64,000 bases of DNA from Enoplolaimus lenunculus (taxonomy: Eukaryota > Nematoda > Enoplea > Enoplida > Thoracostomopsidae), in contig JASANG010003140.1 of assembly GCA_030248215.1 (NCBI GenBank), positions 1 through 64,000 on the forward strand. The letters are read 5' to 3'. Shown one piece after another: positions 37,241-50,000 of the stretch. Made by a program: the position numbers and the translations under genes. Within the stretch, counting starts at the first letter, position 1; every line of letters starts with the position of its first letter. Below the pieces are notes generated by a model, which was given only the letters and a program-made list of their open reading frames with translations, had not been told where the DNA came from and did no database searches.

Positions 37241-38624
37241 TACCACCACATCCCGTGTCAAAAAGCGGCAGACGATCTTCTTCAATTTTCAAACGTGGGG
37301 AACGTGTTCGCTGTCCTCCGTTTTGCTGTGCCTATACGTACAACTTCTTGTATACAACCATTTATATTTAAATTAAAAACAATGAATGGTGAAATTGTTG
37401 AAGCAAAAACTGCACATTTATTATTTAGTCAATCCATCTGGTTAAATATTGCACAAGTCTACTTCTTCATATGTGAGATATACAGCCGTTTAGTCTGGGG
37501 GGTGACTGTTTATAAAGCATACGTGACGTAATGATTCATATTATTATCTTTGGTAAGTGATTTAATCCAACAATTTTGACCGAATAAATCGCATACTGTG
37601 ATTTTGCTCTGCCAGGATTTTAATTAACCATTTGAGTACTGAATTTATTGCAATAACTTGCAGTAGTGGTATAGAATTGAACCCGGACCGTTTACTACAT
37701 ATCGCATCGCATGAAAGGCTAAAGCTGAAAATTACTCAAAATGTTTGAGTATATGGTTATATAGGTATCGAATATATTTTATTATGCTAGAGTTATTTTC
37801 GTGAGGGTTAATGCTACTTTATTGAGTCCAGATTTTTTTGGGACTGCAACAGAGTCTTTGCAAAAAGAGTCATTATTGACTATTGATGATATGCAGAGTT
37901 GTTCTTTTGCGGAAAAAATTATGACCGAAAAAAATGAAAAAATGAACAAATTCATTCTTTGTGTGAGTGAATTTTTGGCGTTAGTATACCCTAGTACGAT
38001 CAAAAGTAATAATGTAACTTATTAGAAAATATAATAGGAATATATGCTAAGTTCGTTGTCATTAATTAAAAATAGGTATCACATTATCGATCTAATGCAG
38101 TCGGAATTTGGGTAGTTTTAGGTATCCCAACCCAGCGGGCGTTTGCCCAAAAATGGTTGGACTTTGAGAAAATTTTTTGCATATTTGAGTTTCTGATGAC
38201 CTCTGATAATTCCATTCTTAAATTTGAATTTTTGCAAAGTTCCATTTTTAAGGTCTCAAATTCCATGCTTGGGACAAATATTTTTTGTCGAAAAGTTAGA
38301 CAAATTATATATCTGTCATTCAACATAGCGTGTAGAGCTGAGTCGAATGGTGTTAAATTTTCTACAATCAGAAGTCTGGTTAACGAGCTGTTATCAAATA
38401 ACAGATTGCGCGCGCTGCCAGTAATCATGTGTCGGCGCCAAATTTATTTATTTGACAATTAACTCGGTAGCCAGACGTCTGATTGCGGAAACTTTAACGC
38501 TATTTGTTCCAGTTCTGCAAGCTGCGTCGAATGGTTAATAATTTGTCTCTTTTTGACAAAATATTCAGATAAAAAGTGAAACCTTTGTAACTTAATAATC
38601 GAGTTTTTTAAAATCGCAATTTGG

Positions 38625-38995
38625 GCGTGGAGTGATCAGGGGAGGTGCTCAAAAGCTCATGAGCGGTGCGAGCTAAAGTAACCAGACGTGTTTTTTGCAA
38701 GTATACATTAAATCTCAAGACAATTATGGGTTTCACCAGACATCGAGCTTCTGAATTGCTGAAACCTCGCGAGCAAAGCAAGCTTGAAGCTAGACCTATT
38801 TTTGTATTAAGTCATACGAATAAGGCAAACTTTCAATTTTGAGGGCCCTAACTTTGGCCTCACCGTCGACAAAACATAGTGAGCGAAGCGATCGAGATGC
38901 CATACGTAGTTTTACACTAAACAACACTCCAAATCTTCAATTCAGAAATCCATTTATAAATTAATATACGGCAATTTTCGCTCTTTTCTGGTATG
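38625..38995 (+). repeat. Dispersed repeat, copy 2
   Basis: Diverged counterpart of 2900-3285, in the same orientation. It ends less than 200 bp before the start codon of the second protease gene. An AAAAATGGAAAAAATG-rich block (39070-39150) follows, matching 2796-2895 in inverted orientation. Confidence 0.6.
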
Positions 38996-39174
38996 TTGCA
39001 CGTGAATTAAATGTCATCTAAACATCGTTATTATATATCATATTTAGTTTCAAGTCATATTTAAGAAACGTTTAACTTTTTTCCATTTTTTCTACCCCAG
39101 TCGGAAAAAATGGAAAAAATGAAAAGAAACAATTTTCCGGTAATGTTTTACGTCCCACATCCCTTCTAATACGT

Positions 39175-42100
39175 ATGCTCTCACAATTATATTTAATATT
39201 TTTAGCAACTCTTAGTACGCATCTTGTATCATGTCGAACTTTCCGCAAAAGCAACAGCGACAATTTGTCGCCAGAAAACTGTCCAGGTTTGTGAATATTT
39301 GTCGCTTGCGAATCCAGGATTCAAAACTATAACTTTATACTTCAAGATTTAGCGCTAAAATTGCGTTTGGCTTCTAAACTCGCTTCACTCACCATCTTGT
39401 TTCACTAAGTATGCATCACCTTCTACATCGAAAAATTTTTAGTATCCGATCCAACTTCTTATTGCCTAATTATTGTTAAGTGAACCACCAATACTGCCTA
39501 GAAAGGTAAATTTTGAATTAAATAAAGCCCTCCAAAACTGGCGTCACCAGGTTTATATTTTCAGAGGGTATAATTTCATAACAAATCTTTGTCGAGGACT
39601 GGAGTACAAGATTATAATAAATCCTGTTAAAAGTATTTTTGTCTTGTCTGAAAAATTTTCGAGAATGAATATATATTCCCGCTATCACCTCTTTGTTGTT
39701 TACACATTATACCAATGCCAAAATGGTATCAATCAAAGTTTCCTATAATGGGTTTCAATTGGATTTTTTTGTTTGAAGGCGTATCCAGGATATTGGAAAG
39801 TTGGATATATTTTATAAAAATTTCGAATAGGGTTTTTCTGTGCTACCAATAGAAAAAATTCCCTCGACAAAAATCGTATACGGGCTGGCTTCGATACCCG
39901 CCTGGCTACGAACAGATTTGAATACTTCTATTCTTTGTCCTTAAATTATTCAATTATAAGCTGCGCAGTATGCTGATCTGAACGATTGTAGAGGTTCCAT
40001 GATTTTAGGTTACGGCCATCCAGACATACCGTTTCAAGGATTTATTCCAGAATGCTCAAAAAATACAAAACCCGGTAAGTTTGGATTTAGGAGCGAAGGC
40101 AGGGACCATAGTTCACTTAATCACAGCATAATGTTAGCCTTAAGTGATGTATAACTATTCGCATGCAATAAATACGCAATGCACATAATTTAACAATTAA
40201 CGTGAGAACCGCCTAGAGCTTGTGTGTGAAGTACCAATAGTTGAAGGGCAATACCTAACATCATCTACTCCTGAAATTTGGTTAGAATCCTGGCTTGAAC
40301 AAGGGTGACTCGTGAATTAGGAAATATTGGTACAGGCAAGGTTTCAACGTTGTGAAACAGAATTTATGCGATAGTTCCATGCTCATCGCACTTCAAATCC
40401 GATGGACCTATAAGATTTTAAGGGTTGTGCTATTTTATATACACCGCTCAGCGCCGCTGTGACGAGTATAGCGCAACTGTAATGCTCCGCTTTTGGAATC
40501 GATTTCAGCTGGTTTACGTTGGTTTATTTTACATTTATTCGACCGGTCAAATATTACCAGTTTTTATGATTGTAATGTTGAAAATATGGGCCAAAATATT
40601 GAAATATTCAGATTCCTTAATTAACATGCTTGAAAAGCTGTATAATATATGTATACAGTGGTGCTATTAATAATTATACATTTATTTCTGCAAAAATTAC
40701 GTTTTTAGCCGCATTTAACGAGATTTCAACTGATTTTGTAATATCGGATGTAAGTTTTTATTTAAATTTGCTATTTGTATAAACGTGATTGTCATTATAT
40801 TTTGTGTGCCCAATTAAACTTTCAACTCAATGAATTAATTCTATAGTGACATTACGTTTTGTAGCATTTCACTTGTTGACGATTGGTTTTGTAACTTAAA
40901 AAGCACTAAATGCTGAGATTTTAAACTTGGTACATTTTTCGTTTTTTAGTTCTTCCTGCTTCTACACGCAACTTCAGATACGTATCTGTTGCACTTTAAT
41001 TTTTGGTTTATCGCTTACTCTCTATAGGTACCACACTTGAAAAGCAACTCTAGATAAACAAAATCCGCTATTGCAACTTGACTTGTTGTTTCCGGGGTAC
41101 ACTGACCATCTGGCCCACCGGAAAATACCCGGTGGACCAGATACAATTTGGACCGCTCTGTAAAAATTTGAACGTTTTTAAGAGATCATACGAACACTGA
41201 ATCCCACACGTATATGTAATTACATTTTACTTCGTAATTGCGTTAATTTAAGAATACGGCTAAAGTTTTCTTTACATTTAAAAATTCAAAAATTTAATAT
41301 CCTATTTTCGGCTTCAAATCGAAACGCTCAAATAACTGATAAATGGGTCAAAAATGCAAATGGACGTGTGATCATTCCGTACTACTTTGACGATACAATT
41401 AGTAAGGCCAGCGTTTGGCTAGAGAGTTTATAAGATTATAGAATGATATAGGTTGAAAACTAAAAAACATACGCAATAAATTGGATCCTATTGTAAAACT
41501 ATCTTTAATTTTTTATACAAAAGTTTCAGTAATGCTTGTTACTGTATTTTGATTTCATGTGCCCACTTTATATTTGTAGTACCAAACATACGGTATATAA
41601 AGCCATTGTAGCGAAAAGATGTCATGGTTGCGTAGTTCAGTGGTTAGAGCTGCGGACTGGTAATCCGTACGTAGTGGGTTCAAGTCCCACCGCGTCCGCA
41701 GCAAAATTTTCGTGAAGGGCTCTATATAATACTGCTTAACTGAGAATATAACATCGCTGCATGCAACCATACAAGACATTTCCAAGCGCTTACCATCCGG
41801 AAACTAATGCTAGTGTTCAGAGGTGTAAGTGGTCAAGATTTTTTACGCGCGGAAATTTTATTTTTTTACGCGCGGATATACCCGAGCAAAATTCCTTTAC
41901 CCGTTAAACGCCTTTACGCGCGAAATTGTTTTACAGTTACCCGCCTTTACCCGCCCTTGTTTTTTCTTCTGCGTTCCATACAATTGAGTCAGTGCATTGA
42001 TGTTAATCGCTCGATTTACGTTAAACAATTCTTCATTAGTAACTTTCAAAACAAACCATAAGATTGAATAATACTGCACGTTACACCTATAAACCGTTAA

Positions 42101-45100
42101 AACTATGTTCTTTGCCGATGGATTTTTCCGAGGGTAAAAGCATTAACATAGTTTTACCCGCACTATGAACTTCTTTACCTGCGAAAATACCCACATCAAA
42201 ATATCCTTACTTGTCCCGCGTTTACCCTCGAAAACGCGCGGGTAGCGAGCAGCTCTACTTGCGTAAACTGCATTTTATTTTGATTCATTTAAATGCAGTT
42301 TACTCATAAACTCTTAGCCGGGCTCTTAAAGTCATCTAAATTATCCGCACGCCATTCCTTAAACTGTATTGCATCCTTAGCACATTGAGGTGCTACATGT
42401 ACGCTTTAATCCCAAATAATACAATCCTGGCAGTTTACAGCAGTTGTTGCTAGAAGTTACTAATACAAGTTGCGTTGCAAACATGCGCGCGCATTGAATC
42501 TAGGCTTTACTGAGCCTCTGCTTTCTGTAATGTTTCAATTCGTATTATCCTGGTTAAATCCTAAGTCTGTCCGTTTTAGAAATACGCAGCTTGTGAATGT
42601 TGAATATCATTTATTGCTGGTTTAGGCGAGAAAGTTAAACAAACTGTCAAAAATGCAGGAATCGCTTTTGAAACGCATACATGTGTTCGTTTAAAGGAAT
42701 TAAATGTTCAAAGTGGTCAACAAATACGCGGAACTCACGTCAAAATTTCAAACGAAGACGGGTAAAGTACCAGATTTTGAACAGGGGTGTGGGACCCGGA
42801 ATTAAATTTCGACTTCTCTATTGAAACAGTCAGTACTATATGGGACAGAAAATTGGAAGATTAATTTCTCTCTGTCCTGCAAATTTAGCCAGATGAAGCT
42901 GAAAACTTTATTGGCAAATTTACAATATTCCATTTGCGAAGTAGTGAACTGTTTGCTTTTTATTGCTTTAAGCTACTACATTTTGCTTACGAAATTTCCA
43001 ATAGGAGCTTGACCACACATTGGCGAGAGTTGCATCTGAGTTTAGGTCCGGCGCACCAAGTTTTCGCCCTTCCAGCTGAAATAGAGTTTTCGGGAAAATG
43101 ACGTCGGTGGTGATCGCCAATCAACTGCGGATGTCCCCTGAGAATTTCTGCATCCGCCAGTTGGGCCCACAGCATACCATGTGAGGTGTCTGACAGCCAC
43201 ATTTAAGGCAAAAAGGCTCCAAAAACTATCTTGGTCCGACTTATTTGGCTTAGACATATTGTACAGATGTTACCGCACCCAGCGCCTCTAAATCTTGGCA
43301 GAATCCAGGATGTCGATAGCTGGGATCACATTCTTGAGGGAATGTGTGAGCTTTTGGGCTGCACAAGAGTTTTGGGATTATATCCGGGCGGAAGGACTCC
43401 GTACAGGATTGTGTCGGCAGACACAGCTTTGGTTCAGGAGGTTCTTAGCTAAAAATCGCAGCCGATGAAGTTTCAGTACTCTGGAGGGCCGCTACGTATG
43501 CGTGTGCACAGGTCTGGGAACTGATGAAACCTAGATAAAGGCACGGACCCGGCTGATTTGCTCTTTGCGGGCTGTGAACACTGACCTGACAATTTTTCAC
43601 CACCATAAGTCAAAAGTTGCCGAGGGTAGGCGGCGCTAAAACTTTTACACTTATACATATGTTCCTATTCCAGTATATTTTTGGGCGGTATACAAAACTA
43701 GACAGACTGACCGCAGGAAAACTAGAGAGAGTGGCTTCGTACCTACCTCGAGGGAAACGGGAAGCCCTTTCTGTGCCGCATTTCAATGTGTAGTGTAAGC
43801 ATGTGAGACATGGTTGTCATAGTGCATATGCAATAAATGCAATGTCAGGAAATGCAATGCACATTATGTTGTATGCTTGCTGGCAGCATACGGTCGACAA
43901 ATATAGCCGACGAAAACGGTAGCTGGAGAGGTGGGCTGCGCGGCGCAGTGGTATCAGCGTCTGCCTGACAAGCAGAATGTCACTAGTTCGAAACCACCCG
44001 TAACCCCCTTTTACAGCGGCTTAGCTGAAAGGTCTAAAGTCCGGTTCCTACCTAGACTGACATGTAGGTATAGCATGTTATACGTCACTGGACTATCGGA
44101 CTACGCTTAGCCTTTGGTCTGGTTAGGCTTATTAAAAATTTTATCTACGCCTCTGTTTGATTGTTAAAGTGCCCCTAGCCTGACAATATGGAATGCATTC
44201 AAGTAGTGTTTGTTTATAGTTTCAAATTGCATACTAGATGTGAAAACGTTTGTTTGCAATCAAAGTGCTTTAATAAAGTTGCTCATATGTGCAACTACGA
44301 CTTACTGCAGAAAGAACCAGAACACTACAGTTCTGCAATGACCGAAAGTGAACAGGACTTTGTAGATTTAAATAACCAATCTCGCAGCCCCTGGTATTAG
44401 GGAATTAGACCAAATTTTAAGAATCAAAAAGTTTGGGAAAGCATATTTCGATAATTAATAAATGAATTACTAAAATAAGTAATACAAAAAGAGATGCAAC
44501 CATGTCGTTATGATAAGAATATTTAATGTTATATACTGGTTTTATTACTTTCAGTTGTTACGTTGACGGTGGCGTTGGAAACACCGGTGGCGAGTTGTTT
44601 ATGTCGCTTGAAGATCCGGGCTGCACAAAACCATCCGCAGCAATTCACGAATTCATGCACGTTCTCGGATTTTATCATGAACAAAACCGACCCGACAGAG
44701 ATTATTATATTAAAGTCAATTTAGAAAATGTCAACGAAAGTACAACAATTCTGTGGCTCTTGTATACTTTCTCCAAGATTTAACCCTTTCTCACATGAAT
44801 ATTTTATATTTTCCCTGAGACCTACTTTTATGTTAGGATTGGAACTCCAGGTACTGGTGTGGGAGGCGTATACCATCACCACTCAGCTATACGAGCTTGA
44901 CGCTCGAGCCCGAGGGGCTCTCAGGTCTTGTGGTGATTTAGTACTATGTATACGTGTTGCAATTGTTAAACACGGTGCGATATATATTATTTAACGTATA
45001 TACACTGCGCTGAGTTGCTTATAGGCAACTCAATGTGAGAAGGGGTTATAATCAAGGCTTAGGTTCAGGCTTAGGCTTTTATAGAGGTTTACACAACAGA

Positions 45101-47049
45101 TGTTTGTGCTTAGGTTTAAGCTTAGGTAAACTTTTTCAAAATTTTTTAGTTAATTCGAAGTCGGAAGCTGAGACTAAGCCTGTGGGGAGGATGTGTACTC
45201 ATTTGAGTTAAACTGCCGCTTGAGGTTTTGGTAGTTTTATGTTTTTAGTTAAAACAAAATAACTATCTGCTTAGAACAAACAACGAGGTTCGAAATTGTC
45301 TTTTTCGCCCTTCAAAAAACTGTGCCCGGTTATTAATACGCCTCTTTTGTTTTCTATCTACAGAGTACAAAGATCAATACACGAAAAATCTCGCAACATC
45401 AGTTGCTTACGATGAACTTGGAGAATACGATTATATGAGGTAGGTAACACGACGAATTGTTATACGCTCCGGCTCCAAGTAAGAGTGTCTAGGGTTTTCG
45501 GCGTTTCAATTGACCATAAAATAATAATATGACAAATCAGTCGGTATTTCTATTATGTAGTTCGCCAACGCTATGTACCATTCGAGATTTAAATTTGAAA
45601 ATTGTACCTGTTGTATCAAATGACTTTAAAATAGGTGTAGACAGGCGACGACACAGTTTCAATTATAAAGGCTAAATTATAACCTTTTCAATTTCACAGA
45701 TCGTATGATGTGTAATCTAAATGAAAACAATGTATGTGATTGTGCGAATTCATTAAATCCAAATCATTTTGTCTAAACTTTTATGCAATTGATAACCATA
45801 ATAACTAGTAATTCGTAGTTGCACACATGTGCAACTCTCTTGAAATACACTGTGATTTGGCATATGATTAGAATGATTTGTTCAAGCAAGTCTGTTGTTA
45901 AAATGGATGCCCGTTTAAGTAAATATACAAATTACATACATGTTAAAATATACGAATACAGCAAACAGTTTCGTCTATAGAATAACAACACAAAGAAAAG
46001 TAAACATTTTCTATCTTCAGCATTTTTTACTTAGATGTATTAAAGTAAATTTGTGTATGAATAATCAAATTTGCTGGAACGCTGCTCAAAATATGTATGT
46101 GGGGCGTTCCAGCTTCAATATATAGATATAAATGCTTCATCGAAGCTGCAACACAATTGAACAAATAAAACATCAAAACATAGCAATTCAAAACCCGGAT
46201 ACTGATTGTAAATCGTGTTTTGCTCATTTGAAAAAATTTAAGTGATTCGAATTATATTTTTGACCGCAGGTAAATACTTTAGGGTGTCCAGTGGTCCCTT
46301 TGAACCCCAAAACTTGAAAAAGCTATTTTAACCAAAAATTACACAGAAAAGCGAGGAATATTCGTGATTAATAGGCAATTTCAAAACAAGTTCTCATAAT
46401 AAAAACTTCTAATTTTTTGTTACCAAACTTGCATATGCACGTTGCACGTGAAATTATTGCCGCAAAAATAATCACGCGTGAATGAGGCTTAATGGATTAT
46501 AACTCGAATTGTTTTGTAAACTATATTGTGTTTAAAAACAATTGCTTTTGATTTTAGCACAATGCATTATGAAGCGTATGCAGCTTCAGCAAACAAGCTA
46601 CCTGTATTAGAAAGGAAGTTGGGCAAGATGTAAGTAACATGCGCGTTTTAATTACAATTCAAATTTTTATTTCGCTAACAGCTAAAAGTAATCAATGAAC
46701 AATTTCAAATTCCGGTACCGGTAGAACTTTATCTTGTTGATGATGCATAAAACGATTTGAAACTTTTGATCTCTCACCCCAATAACTTTAAACAAGTGTT
46801 TGATATATTTCGCATCTGAGTTCAGCGGCTAGCTCTTATAGTTGAGTGGTAAGGATACAAATGTCTACCAATCGAGAGTCCAATGTCTTAAAATTAGATA
46901 TCAGAAAATATTGAAAATGTTTTAATATTTAAAGTTAGATGAAGGAAATATGATAAAGTATTGTTATAGCGAAGATCGCTACAAATTGGGAAATGAAGTT
47001 GGTCTGTCACGTCTTGATATCGTCAAAGTGAACAAATTTTTTGATTGTA
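39175..47049 (+). CDS. Copy 2: signal peptide, pro-region and astacin catalytic domain exons
   Basis: Nine exons. Unlike copy 1, the mature N-terminus keeps the usual Trp and IPY of astacins (DKWVKNANGRVIIPYYF). The four structural cysteines are present: THTC, the GC joined across 42761/44555, PGC in exon 6, and FFDC. Exon 7 (45364-45439, KYKDQYTKN, GEYDYM) is one codon longer than its copy 1 counterpart. The catalytic domain looks complete and more conventional than that of copy 1. Confidence 0.84.
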
Positions 47050-50000
47050 GTACGTTGAATGGACTGTAATTATTATATTTTGTTGCAATTTTGTTAAAGT
47101 ACAAAATACAAAATTGCCTTTTTATTGTAAAAACATCCTATTTAAGATTTACTCCTTCGATGCTTGAAAAGGTTCAAGTTGCCTATGTATAAATCAAGTG
47201 CAGACCGTTTTTCCGCTGGAGTGCCACAGGGTAAGCTAAAGCGTTAGGCTAATTTTTTGCTTAGGCTTAGGTTTATACTTAATAGGGTTAGTCTTAGTTA
47301 TAGGCTTATCCTTTAAGCTTAAGCTTAACATTTGCGGCCCTGTTCTATACATTGTCCGTTACGGTCCTGCTGTGCCGCGTGCCGCAGTCCACAGTTGAAC
47401 GCATACAGTAACGCAAACTAAAAATGCGAACTGTATTCCATTCGAGATGGTCGGCGTTTAGCTACATCCAGCATAAGGAAAATGTAACCGTCATTGTAGC
47501 GCCTTACATTTTCAAAAAATGAACAATTATAAATTTAATTTGTGAAATATTATCAAGTGGTAAATGTAACAGGCAATCACATTGAAATAATGCGACAGCA
47601 GAGTATAGTTTCCAAACATTGATAAGCGGATCAAACAATTGAACAGTTATGCATCACGTTGACAAATGCGGTTTAGCCGAAAACAATCAGTAACAACAAA
47701 GGAGTTTACTTAAATTGAAATTTCAATGTTAAAATGTTAATTCTTGAATATCATATGACATTGCATTATAAATGATCACTATTTGTTCACCAGTAATTAT
47801 ATTTCGGTTTTAGACCATTGTCCAAAAATCGGAGAAATCGAAAACGGAAATATCACCTACAGCACGATTGTTATCGGAAATGCACTGGTACAAGATTCAA
47901 ATGCATCTGTTCATTGCAATAATGGTTATGTTTTGACTGGAGGTGGTTATTCAGTTGCTACATGTCTTGCCGAAGGCGTATGGAGCAACATGCTACAAAA
48001 TTGTGGTAAAATAATTTAGTGTTGTACTATGTTAGCGTTGCAGATTGTATGCAGCATGTTTGCCGATCACACGTGCCAAAATCAGGTTTCCAAACGGAAT
48101 AAATTTTGTCGGAATCTAAATCGATGTAAAAATTCAATTTTTTCGCTTGAATCGAAAGTGGAACCGGAATTTCAATTTTTAAATATTTGTTAGTTCCGCA
48201 TAATTTTTCAATTATACATCCAAAACGAAGTTATTTCGCTTCCGCTTTTTCGGATCTGTGCAAAGTTTCTCCAACAATGCACGAGGCTTTAAGGTGGATG
48301 ACTCTGTCGTACGTTTACGCTGTTTTTCATTGCCCCAAAAAAATGCCAGACAATAGTCAACAGCAATCAGAATAGGAACGTAAATTTTTGCTGAAAAATA
48401 AGCCGGAGTCAAAATTTTGTTGGCTTTCGAAATTGAAAAACAAACAAATTTGAAAATCTGTAGGCCGTGTTTAACAAATGAAAATATTTTAAATCTATAT
48501 TATTAAAGACAGAACGCCCCACATACGTACTTTGGGCAGCGTTCCAACAAATTTTGGTTTACGTTGCGTATGCAAATAAGACTGCATGCATTGATATGAG
48601 AATACCCACCGTTTTGGAAGTGTTTTACATATCTCCAAAGCACTACATCTTTTCAAAAAGCCGTTTTTTAATTTCGTTTGCTTAAATATGAGGGGCCCAG
48701 GCAACAATTTAGCCTAGGGCCGGAGAAACTTTAGTCCAGTTGCACAAGTATTCAACTACATATACTAGGATATTTTTATTTTTGTTAATTTTAATTTCTA
48801 AGGAAGCTCTGCCAGCGTCTGCTTTTCTATAAACCTACTAACACATCAAACTTCAGCTTTATTTCAGATATAATAAATTCGGCACCGGCAGTAACATGTG
48901 ATACAATCAAAGCACCAAAACATGGTTTTGTTCGTTATACACATAATTCGAAGTTGGTGGAACAACCCATTTCTGGTAGTGTAGCAGAATTTTCGTGTTC
49001 CGTCAATTATGCGCTAATTGGCAAACGTACTATACGATGTGCAGCAAACGGTACTTGGGAACAAGAAGCACCGTCGTGTGAAGGTATATTTCAGTGGAAA
49101 GTCAGGCATGCGGTAAATGGCTCGAGCTGACCAATTACGTATTCTATAGCGATCAGTCGACCACATGGATACACAGCTAAAAGACACAATTCTTATGAAA
49201 ATACTAAAAAATTTTACTACCGAAATCGTCGGAATCTCTGGCACGAAAATTCTGTCGGAGTTGAAGGTTGATTTTCTGCAGAAAACAGACTTACGGCTGC
49301 CAGAACTATTCAGAAAATGAAATACTACAAAAAATTTGCTTCTTGCATTTTAAGGGCTTTATTTTCACGACCCTTGCTTGGGCAATTACAAGAGGACTAA
49401 TATAGGACATAGATGTCCTTCCGAAATTTTTAAGAAGTAAAAAAAGGGTATTTAAACACAATTTAAAACAATATTCTGATCCTAGAGGTATTAAGCATTT
49501 TTATTATAACTTTGTACTGTTTCCATAAATGAAATCCTGGTTGCGAAATCGCGCCCTTACCGTGGCAATGAGCTTATCGAATACGATGATTTTAGATGAA
49601 CGTTGCTTTAACGAAAAACTACAATGTTTTAATACGTCAGCTGGATCAAATTGTGCTATATCAACTGCGTATTCTGGTCGCCAATCCCGAACATTTCTTG
49701 GACTGCAATGCCAGGATTGGGCTCGTGACAGCCCTCACGCGCATCGGTTTAATAAAGTTGAAAGTAATTATTGTCGAAACCCGGATAGGTTCCACAAGGG
49801 GCCGTGGTGCTACACAACCGATCCAAAAAGACGGTGGCAGAAGTGTTTTCCACCGTGTGACGGTAAGTTGTGGAACCCTCGATAACACTCTGCAACCCAT
49901 TTAAGGACAAGCCCTGGAAAAGCCGGTTAGTTATGTTAGTTCAGAAAACTTTTAGTCTTTTCTCGATATCATATATTATACCACCAGTTATGCGGGGTCA

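Larger units (their letters stand above)
32350..39174. other. Intergenic stretch between the two protease genes
   Basis: Filled with repeats listed separately (32811-33244, 33351-34795, 36658-36857, 37041-37240, 38625-38995) plus AT-rich sequence. A GC-richer block at 36040-36440 has coding-like frames but no family I recognise. No exon matching the protease genes was found here, so the two genes are directly adjacent neighbours. Confidence 0.5.
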
